A stretch of 64,000 nucleotides of DNA. Source: Oceanicola granulosus HTCC2516 (GTDB lineage: Bacteria; Pseudomonadota; Alphaproteobacteria; Rhodobacterales; Rhodobacteraceae). The translations under genes and the position numbers were made by a program. The DNA is taken from positions 2,139,117 to 2,203,116 of the forward strand of contig NZ_CH724107.1 of assembly GCF_000153305.1 (NCBI RefSeq), in the 5' to 3' direction. Below the pieces are notes generated by a model that worked only from the letters and a program-made list of their open reading frames with translations, was not told where the DNA came from and did no database searches. The stretch's first letter is position 1. Each line of letters starts with the position of its first letter. Below are positions 45,408 through 52,900 of this stretch, piece by piece.

Positions 45408-45797
45408 GTGGGCCTCAGCTTCCACCCCCATCCGGGCCACGTCCTGGTCTGCGATCTCCGAGGCTACATCGTCCCGGAGATCGTGAAGGTACGGCCGGTG
45501 ATGGTGGTGTCGGCCAAGCTGCCCCATCGCAGCGGCCTCGTGACCGTGGTGCCGATCAGCACCACGGCGCCGCGCCGCGAGGTCGACTACGTGGTGCGGC
45601 TGTCGCGCAATTATCGCCCCGACTCTCCCGAGGACCTGCCCTGCTGGGCGAAGTGCGACCTCTTGGCCAACGTGGCGCTCGCTCGTTTGGACCGCTTCAA
45701 GGTCGATCGCCGCAAGTATCTGGCGCCGCGCGCGACCGAAGAGGACCTGGCCCGGGTGCGGGCCGGGGTGTTGCGCGCGCTGGGATGGTCTTATTGA
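45408..45797 (+). CDS. MazF/PemK-family protein without a protein antitoxin
   Basis: This 129-residue protein starts at GTG 45408. The MazF/PemK fold is indicated by HPGHVLVCDLRGYIVPEIVKVRPVMVVSAK and RSGLVTVVPISTTAPR; MazF toxins are sequence-specific endoribonucleases. Here the usual GDxWxVdL start is altered (GHVLVCDL), so activity is uncertain. No antitoxin gene lies on either side: yggT precedes it, and a candidate small RNA unit overlaps its stop. It may be domesticated, or controlled by something other than a protein. Confidence 0.85.
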   Translation: MGLSFHPHPGHVLVCDLRGYIVPEIVKVRPVMVVSAKLPHRSGLVTVVPISTTAPRREVDYVVRLSRNYRPDSPEDLPCWAKCDLLANVALARLDRFKVDRRKYLAPRATEEDLARVRAGVLRALGWSY

Positions 45798-45822
45798 AGC
45801 GGCAAGGAATGGTCGCTATATT
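45794..45822 (+). promoter_or_regulatory. near-consensus sigma-70 promoter
   Basis: TTGAAG (45794-45799), a 17-base spacer and TATATT (45817-45822) form one of the best promoter matches in the window. The -35 overlaps the MazF-like stop codon. Transcription would start near 45829. recQ begins 210 bases further on, past a terminator, so the promoter probably serves the small RNA. Confidence 0.7.
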
Positions 45823-45828
45823 ACGCCC

Positions 45829-45958
45829 GTGACCCGCTATCGGGCTTGAAGACCCAGAGTACTGGGCAGGCTGTCCGCCGGACGATGACAAGTCCTGGGC
45901 AGTCTAGATTGTGTCAGCGTCCGCCAAGCCCCGCCCCCGTGCGGGGCTTGGTCGTTTT
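45829..45958 (+). ncRNA. candidate small RNA
   Basis: A transcript of about 130 nt is bounded by the promoter at 45794 and the terminator at 45926. It can form hairpins CCCG-CTAT-CGGG (45833-45844), CCCAG-AGTA-CTGGG (45853-45866) and GTCC-GCC-GGAC (45873-45883). AGTACTGGGCAGGCT (45858) and AGTCCTGGGCAGTCT (45891) are 13/15 identical repeats 33 nt apart. No start codon with a ribosome site opens a reasonable frame. I do not recognise the family; it does not look like 6S, 4.5S, tmRNA or RNase P RNA. Confidence 0.6.
45926..45958 (+). terminator. intrinsic terminator of the small RNA unit
   Basis: A 9-bp perfect stem AAGCCCCGC/GCGGGGCTT with a 6-nt loop is followed by GGTCGTTTT. It ends the candidate small RNA and isolates recQ from the yggT unit. 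Confidence 0.8.
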
Positions 45959-46038
45959 GGCGGTTGCCGCGCCGGGCGGGCTATGGGACTCTGGCCGTTA
46001 ACGAGCAGATAATCACATGCTGGCAGGCTGCCCCCACG

Positions 46039-48078
46039 ATGCACGCTGAACCGCTCCTCCGCGATGTCTTTGGATTCGACTGCTTCCGCCCCGGGCAGGA
46101 GGAGATCGTGCGCGCCGTGGCCGAGGGCAAGAACACCCTCGCGATCATGCCCACCGGCGGCGGCAAGTCGCTCTGCTTCCAGCTGCCCGCGCTGCTGCGC
46201 GAGGGCGTGACGGTGGTGATCTCGCCGCTGATCGCCCTGATGCGCGACCAGGTGCGCGGGCTGCGCGAAGCGGGCGTCGAGGCCGGGGCGCTCACCTCGG
46301 GCAACACCGAGGAGGAGACGGCCGCCGTCTGGGAGGCGCTCGAGGCAGGGCGGATGAAGCTGCTCTACATGGCCCCCGAACGGCTCGCCTCGGCGGGCGC
46401 GCAGCGGATGCTGGCGCGGATCGGGGTCAGCCTGATCGCTGTGGACGAGGCCCACTGCGTCAGCCAGTGGGGCCACGATTTCCGCCCCGACTACCTGCGC
46501 ATCGGCGAGTTGCGCCGCCAGCTCGGGGTGCCGCTCGCCGCCTTCACCGCCACCGCCGACGCCGAGACCCGGGCGGAGATCGTCGAGAAGCTGTTCGACG
46601 GCGTCGCCCCCGAGAGCTTCCTGCGCGGCTTCGACCGGCCGAACCTGCACCTCGCCTTCGCCGTCAAGGACCAGCCCCGCCGCCAGATCCTCGCCTTCGC
46701 CGCGGCCCGCAAGGGGCAGTCGGGGATCGTCTATTGCGGCACCCGCGCCAAGACAGAGAGCCTCTCCGCCGCGCTGCGCGACGCCGGCCACAGCGCCTGC
46801 CACTACCACGGCGGGATGGAGGCCGACGAGCGCCGCGATGTCGAGCGCCGCTTCAGTCAGGAGGACGGGCTGATCGTCGTCGCCACGGTCGCCTTCGGGA
46901 TGGGCATCGACAAGCCCGACATCCGCTGGGTCGCCCATGCCGACCTGCCCAAGTCGATCGAAGCCTATTACCAGGAGATCGGCCGCGCCGGCCGCGACGG
47001 GGCGCCGGCCGAGACGCTGACCCTCTTCGGGCAGGACGACATCCGCTTCCGCCGCCAGCAGATCGACGAGGGCCTTGCCCCCGACGAGCGCAAGGCCGCC
47101 GACCACGGCCGGCTCAACGCGCTGCTCGGCCTAGCCGAGGCGCTCGATTGCCGGCGCCGGGCGCTGCTCGGATACTTCGGCGAGAGCCCGGAAACCTGCG
47201 GACGCTGCGATCTGTGCGACAAGCCGCCCGAGGTCTTCGACGCCACCACGCCGGTCCGCATGGCGCTGTCGGCGGCGCTGCGCACGGGCGAGTATTTCGG
47301 CGCCGGGCACCTGATCGACATCCTGCTCGGCAACGAGACCGAGAAGGTGCGCCAGCGCGGCCATGACGGCCTGCCGACGTTCGGCGTCGGCAAGGAGCTG
47401 AGCAAGGGCCAGTGGCAGGCGGTGTTCCGACAGATCATGGGTCGCGACCTCGTCCGCCCCGACCCGTCGCGCCACGGTGCGCTGCGGATGACGGAGAAGG
47501 CCCGCCCGATCCTGCGCGGCGAGGCCGAGATCACCCTGCGGCGCGACACGGTCAAGCTCGCCAAGGCCGACCGACCCGTCGTCAAGTCGCTCGTCTCCGA
47601 GGAAGACGCGCCGCTGCTCTCCGCGCTCAAGGCCAAGCGCCGCGCGCTGGCCGAGGCGCAGGGCGTGCCGGCCTACATCATCTTCAACGACAAGACCCTG
47701 ATCGAGATGGCCGAGACAAGGCCCGCGAGCCTCGACGAGATGGCCCGCGTCGGCGGCGTCGGCGCCAAGAAGCTCGAGAGCTACGGCCGCGCCTTTCTCG
47801 AGGTGATCTCCGGCGAGGCCGAGACCCTCCATCCCTCGCGGCGCAAGCTGGCCGGGCGGCAGGAGGGCGCGATCTACGACCGGCTGCTCCAGGTGCAGGC
47901 CGATCTCGCGCGCGGCGAGGACGGCACCGAGAAGCCGCTCACCTGCTCGGCCGCCGTGCTGGCCCGGGTGGCGCAGGCACATCCGCGCGACGAGGCCGAC
48001 CTCGCCCGGCTGATGGGCGAGCGCCATGCCGAGCGGTTCGGCCGGGCGTTCCTCGAGGTGCTGAGCGAGCGCGCCTGA
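46039..48078 (+). CDS. recQ: ATP-dependent DNA helicase RecQ
   Basis: This 679-residue 3'-5' helicase has Walker A MPTGGGKSLCFQ (about residue 40), DEAH box VDEAHCVSQWGHDFRPDY, motif VI QEIGRAGRDG, zinc-site Cys in CGRCDLCDKP, an RQC winged-helix and one HRDC domain near the C-terminus (DEMARVGGVGAKKLESYG). ATG 46039 gives the usual MHAEPLLRDVFGFDCFRPGQ start. Confidence 0.97.
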   Translation: MHAEPLLRDVFGFDCFRPGQEEIVRAVAEGKNTLAIMPTGGGKSLCFQLPALLREGVTVVISPLIALMRDQVRGLREAGVEAGALTSGNTEEETAAVWEALEAGRMKLLYMAPERLASAGAQRMLARIGVSLIAVDEAHCVSQWGHDFRPDYLRIGELRRQLGVPLAAFTATADAETRAEIVEKLFDGVAPESFLRGFDRPNLHLAFAVKDQPRRQILAFAAARKGQSGIVYCGTRAKTESLSAALRDAGHSACHYHGGMEADERRDVERRFSQEDGLIVVATVAFGMGIDKPDIRWVAHADLPKSIEAYYQEIGRAGRDGAPAETLTLFGQDDIRFRRQQIDEGLAPDERKAADHGRLNALLGLAEALDCRRRALLGYFGESPETCGRCDLCDKPPEVFDATTPVRMALSAALRTGEYFGAGHLIDILLGNETEKVRQRGHDGLPTFGVGKELSKGQWQAVFRQIMGRDLVRPDPSRHGALRMTEKARPILRGEAEITLRRDTVKLAKADRPVVKSLVSEEDAPLLSALKAKRRALAEAQGVPAYIIFNDKTLIEMAETRPASLDEMARVGGVGAKKLESYGRAFLEVISGEAETLHPSRRKLAGRQEGAIYDRLLQVQADLARGEDGTEKPLTCSAAVLARVAQAHPRDEADLARLMGERHAERFGRAFLEVLSERA

Positions 48079-48135
48079 GTTGACGCCCGCCGCCCGCGCC
48101 GTAGGTAGGGCGCGATCAACGCCCGAGGTCCGCCC

Positions 48136-48906
48136 ATGCTCACCGTCATCTCGCCCGCGAAGTCGCTCGACGAGTCGCCCGTCGCCGTCACCCCGACCGA
48201 GCCCGCCTTCGCCGCCGACGCGCTGCGGCTGGCCAAGAGCGCGCGCAACCTCACCCTCGGCGAGCTGAAGCGGCTGATGTCGATCTCCGACGACCTCGCC
48301 CGCCTCAACCGCGACCGCTTCCGCGCCTTCAAGGCCGAGCCCGGCGACGGCGACGTGAAGCCCGCCGCGCTGCTGTTCGACGGCGACGTCTACCAGGGGC
48401 TGCACTTCGCCTCCCTCGACGCCGCCGCCCGTGACTGGGCACAGGCGCGGCTGCGCATCCTGTCGGGTCTCTACGGCCTGCTGCGCCCGCTCGATGGCAT
48501 CCAGCCCTACCGCCTCGAGATGGGCACCCGCCTCAAGACCCGGCGCGGCACGTCGCTCTACGCGTACTGGGGCGACCAGGTGGCGAAGGCGCTCAACGCC
48601 GAGGCCGAGGCGGCGGGCACCGACGTGCTGCTCAACTGCGCCAGCCAGGAATATTTCGGTGTCGCCGAGCGCAAGGCGCTGAAGCTGCGGGTCGTCACGC
48701 CGCGCTTCCTCGAGGCGCGCGACGGGGAGCGCAAGATGATCAGCTTCTACGCCAAGCACGCGCGGGGGGCGCTGGCGCGGTGGGTCATCGAGCACCGCGT
48801 GAGCGACCCCGGCGAGCTGGATCGCTTCGACAGCGGCGGGTACGCCTACGACGCCGAGGCGTCCGCGCCCGACGCGCCGGTATTCGTCCGGCAGCAGCCG
48901 GGCTGA
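48136..48906 (+). CDS. yaaA: YaaA-family peroxide-stress protein
   Basis: This 256-residue UPF0246 protein has the family start MLTVISPAKSLD. GLYGLLRPLDGIQPYRLEMGTRL and LLNCASQEYFGV are diagnostic. YaaA lowers free iron and protects DNA from peroxide. The last codons and stop lie within the left arm of the inverted repeat at 48898-48950, so its C-terminal end was probably set by insertion of that element. Confidence 0.94.
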   Translation: MLTVISPAKSLDESPVAVTPTEPAFAADALRLAKSARNLTLGELKRLMSISDDLARLNRDRFRAFKAEPGDGDVKPAALLFDGDVYQGLHFASLDAAARDWAQARLRILSGLYGLLRPLDGIQPYRLEMGTRLKTRRGTSLYAYWGDQVAKALNAEAEAAGTDVLLNCASQEYFGVAERKALKLRVVTPRFLEARDGERKMISFYAKHARGALARWVIEHRVSDPGELDRFDSGGYAYDAEASAPDAPVFVRQQPG

Positions 48907-48950
48907 AGCCCGGCTTACGGGTCCCGGGCGTAGGCCGGGCTTCAGCCCGG
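48898..48950. repeat. long inverted repeat, REP-like intergenic element
   Basis: Two 22-nt arms (48898-48919 and 48929-48950; core CCGGGCTGAAGCCCGGC) are complementary with one mismatch and a 9-nt loop. Each arm is itself a palindrome. It lies between convergent yaaA and an EamA gene and may end both transcripts. The form resembles mobile palindromic elements found in many copies in high-GC genomes. Confidence 0.7.
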
Positions 48951-48956
48951 CCCCCC

Positions 48957-49811
48957 TCACCCCCGCCGCCGCACCAACGACACGCCAAGCCCGCCCAGCA
49001 CCAGCACCGTCGCGAGCGCGAACCGAACGCCGACGCTCTCGCCGACGAGCACGACACCCCCCGCCGTGGCGATCAGCGGCACGGTGAGCTGCGCGATGGC
49101 GGCCAGGGCGGCGGGGAGGCGCGGCAGCAGGCTGTACCACAGCGCGTAGCCCAGTCCCGACGCGATCGCCCCCGACAGCACCGCCAGGACCGCCCCCGCC
49201 ACCGGCACGCCGCCGCCGAGCACCAGCCATGCCAGCAATGCCACCGGCGCGGCGCAGGCGAAGTTGGCGGCCGTCTCGGCCAGCGGATCGGCGGCGCGGC
49301 GGCCGGCGAGCGAGTAGAGCCCCCAGCCCAGCCCGGCGGCGGCCATGAGGGCCGCGTGCCACGGGCTCGGCGCCGCCGCGCCCGACGGCCAGAGCAGCAG
49401 CACCAGCCCCGCGAAGGCGATGCCCGCCCCCGCCCAGCGGCGCGGCGGGATCGGCTCGCCGCCGAGCCACGCGCCCGCGAACATGGTGATCTGCACACAG
49501 CCGAACAGGATCAGCGCCCCGAGCCCGGTATCGAGCGCCGCGTAGGCCGCCGAGAAGCCGAAGATGTAGAGCAACAGCGCCCCCGTCCCCGCCGCGCGCC
49601 CCCGGCCGCCGAGCCGCACCCGCCCGCGCCGCGCCGCCAGCGCCAGCAGCAACAGCGCCCCCGAGGCGAGGCGGATCGCGCCGAAGGCGACCGGGTCGGT
49701 GCCGCCCGCGACGGCGAGGCGGTTGAGCACCGAGTTGGCCGCGAAGGCGAGCATCGTCAGCGCGATCAGCGCGGCGAGCGTCGGGCCACGCGGCGGGGTC
49801 GGGGAGGGCAT
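48957..49811 (-). CDS. EamA/DMT-superfamily transporter
   Basis: This 284-residue ten-helix permease has two EamA repeats (LIALTMLAFAANSVLNRLAV; VQITMFAGAWLGGEPIPPRRW; ATAGGVVLVGESVGVRFALATV). Substrate unknown. The start at 49811 (MPSPTPPRG) has only a weak ribosome site. It is convergent with yaaA, and divergent from the macroglobulin gene across 120 bases. A much longer open frame in the same phase, extending over the macroglobulin gene, is an antisense shadow. Confidence 0.85.
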   Translation of the reverse strand: MPSPTPPRGPTLAALIALTMLAFAANSVLNRLAVAGGTDPVAFGAIRLASGALLLLALAARRGRVRLGGRGRAAGTGALLLYIFGFSAAYAALDTGLGALILFGCVQITMFAGAWLGGEPIPPRRWAGAGIAFAGLVLLLWPSGAAAPSPWHAALMAAAGLGWGLYSLAGRRAADPLAETAANFACAAPVALLAWLVLGGGVPVAGAVLAVLSGAIASGLGYALWYSLLPRLPAALAAIAQLTVPLIATAGGVVLVGESVGVRFALATVLVLGGLGVSLVRRRG

Positions 49812-49931
49812 CGGCGGCTCGCTTGGCAGGGGCACGGGGCGGAGAGCGGCCACTCTTGCACGGGGGAATCGTTGCCAGCAAGCGGGCGGCCGTGGCACCC
49901 TCGGCGTATTGTACCAAAAGGAGATTGCCCG

Positions 49932-52900
49932 ATGATCCGCCTGCTGCTGTCGGCCTGCCTCGCCCTGTCCGCCGGTCTCGCCAGCGCGCAGGAGGCAGTG
50001 CCCGACCGCCGCGTCGCAATCTCGCGCAACCTCGACTTCCACGGCGGCGACGTCGCCAGCATCTTCGACACCACCCTCGACGCCTGCCAGGCCGCCTGCC
50101 TCGCCAACGGCGCCTGCACCGCCTTCACCTACAACCAGCGCAGCAGCGCCTGCTTCCACAAGGACGGCGTCACCACGGTGACCCCCTACGACGGCGCCAT
50201 CTCCGGCCGCCTGCTCGCCACCGATCCCGCCGTGCTGCAGCAGGCCGACGCCCGGGCGGCCGCGCTCGACTTCCTGCGCGGCAGCGATTTCGACGCGGCG
50301 CGCGAGCTCGGCCAGACCATCGGCCGGCTGCACTCGTCCGACGAGAACACCGCCGCCGAACTGCTCGCCACCGCGCGGGCGATGCGGCTCGGAGGCGATC
50401 TGTACAACGCGATGCTCTACACCGGCGCGGCGCTGGCCCTGACCGACGCGCCCGACCTCTGGACCGACTACGCCAACCTCGTGCGCACCGTGCCCGTCGC
50501 CGACGGCCGCGAACGCGACCGGGTCCGCCGCCGCGCCGTTCCCGCCGCGGTCAACGGCGTGTTGCGCGCCGCGGGCCCGGCGCAGGAGCACAGCGCGCTG
50601 GTGGCCCTCGCCGAGGCGCTGGAGGACGACAACCGGGGCCGGCAGACCATCGACGCGCTGCGCCGCGCCCAGCAGGCCGAGCACCGGCGCGACACCGAGC
50701 TGCTGCTCGAGGACGCCATCGGCAAGTACGGCTTCCGCGTCACCGGCACCGAGGTCGAGAGCGACAGCGCCAGCCCGCGGCTCTGCGCGATGTTCAACGA
50801 GCCGCTCGTCGGGGCCGGGGTCGACTACGCCCCCTTCGTCCAGCTCCCCGAGCCGGGCCTGACCGTCGAGGCGCAAGACCGGCAGCTCTGCGTCGACGGC
50901 GTGCGCCACGGCAGCCGCTACCGGCTGGTGCTGCGCGAGGGCCTGCCCGCCGGGAGCGGCGAGCGGCTGGTGCGGCCCGTCGAGCTGTCGCTCTACGTGC
51001 GCGACCGCACGCCGAGCGTCCACTTCCCCGGCCGGGGCTACGTGCTGCCGCGCACCGGCGAGGCGGCGCTGCCGCTCGAGAGCGTCAATGTCGAGGAGGT
51101 GGCGCTGAGCCTGCACGCGGTCTCCGACCGCAACCTCGTGCGCGCGATGCAGGAGGACCTCTTCGCCCGCCCGCTCTACGCCTACAGCCAGGACTATTTC
51201 GACGAGCAGATCGGCAGCGCCGTCTGGGAGGGCAGCGCGCAGGTGGCGATGGAGCTGAACCGCGACATGACCGCCCGCCTGCCGCTCGCCGAGGCGCTGG
51301 CCGACCGGCCCGCCGGCATCTACGTGCTGCGCGCCGCCGTGCCGGGCCAGGACCCTTACGACCACGCCGCCGCGACCCAGTGGTTCGTGCTCACCGACCT
51401 CGGCCTCGCGACGCTGCAGGGGGTGGACGGGCTGACCGTCGTGGTGCGCTCGCTCACCGACGCCTCCGCCGCCGAGGGCGTGACGGTGACGCTGGTGAGC
51501 CGGGCCAACCAGGTGCTCGGCACCGCCGTGACGGGGGCCGACGGCGTCGCCCGCTTCGGCGCCGGGCTGACGCGCGGCACCGGCGCGGCGGCGCCGGCGC
51601 TGGTGACGGTGGCGCGCGGCGACGACATGGCGTTCCTGTCGCTGACCGACCCGGCCTTCGACCTCTCCGACCGCGGCGTCGAGGGGCGCGAACCGGCGCC
51701 GCCCGTCGACGTCTTCCTCGCCACCGACCGCGGCGCCTACCGCGCCGGCGAGACGATCCACCTCACCGCCCTGGCGCGCGACGCGGCGGGACGCGCCGAG
51801 GAGGGCCTGCCGCTGACCGCGATCCTGACCCGCCCCGACGGCGTCGAGTACGCCCGCCGGTTCTCCGGCACCGACGCCGCGGGGGGCCACGTCTTCGCCC
51901 TGCCCGTCGCCGCCAACGCGCCGCGCGGGGTGTGGCAGGTCGCGCTCCACGCCGACGTCGACGCGCCGCCGCTGGCGAGCGAGACGGTGCTCGTCGAGGA
52001 CTTCCTGCCCGAGCGGCTCGACGTGGCGCTGGAGCTGCCCGAGGCGATGCGGCAGGGCGACCGCCCGCCGCTCCGGGTCCAGGCCGACTACCTGTTCGGC
52101 GCGCCCGCCGCCGGGCTGACCGTCGAGGGTGAGGCGCTGCTGCGCGCCGCCGACGGGCTGGCGGACTTCCCCGGCTACGTCTTCGGCCGCCACGACGAGC
52201 CGCTCGACCCGCGCCTGAGCAGCCTCGGCGACAGCGCCCTGACCGGCGTCGACGGCGCGGCGGTGCTCGACGTGACGCTGCCCGACGTCGCCGCCGGCGG
52301 CCGGCCGATGGAGCTGGTCGTCACCGCGCGGGTCAACGAGCTCTCCGGCCGCCCCGTCGAGCGGCAGGCGCAGGCCTCGGTGTTGCCCGACGGCGCGCTG
52401 ATCGGCATCCGCCCCGCCTTCGACGGCACCCTTCCCGAGAACGGCGAGGCGACGTTCCGCCTGATCGGCCTCGGCCCCGACCTCGCGCCCGCGCCGATGA
52501 CGGCGCGCTGGACGATCAACCGCGTCACCACCCGCTACCAGTGGTACCAGCTCGACGGCCGCTGGGACTGGGACCCGGCCACCACCCGCGAGCGCGTCGC
52601 CACCGGCGAGGTGACGCTCGGCGGTGTGCCCGTCGAGGTGTCTGCGCCGGTGACGTGGGGAGCCTACGAGATCGTCGTCGAGCGCACCGACGGCCCCTAC
52701 CTCGCCAGCTCGACCGACTTCTCCGCCGGCTGGTACGCCGCCGCCGACGCCACCACGACGCCCGACCTGCTCGAAGCCTCGCTCGACGCCGAGGCCTACC
52801 GCCCCGGCGACACCGCCCGGCTGCGCATCGTGCCGCGCTACGCCGGCACCGCGCTGGTCACGGTGATGTCCAACCGGGTCGTGTCGCTGGAGGCGGTGGC

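Noticed and set aside
45831-45905. Short frame encoding EDPEYWAGCPPDDDKSWAV within the small RNA
   Set aside because: It lacks a start codon and a ribosome site, and its internal repeat is explained by the RNA-level repeats.
48898-48950. Repeat considered as a CRISPR fragment
   Set aside because: Only one inverted pair, with no regularly spaced direct repeats and no cas genes in the window.
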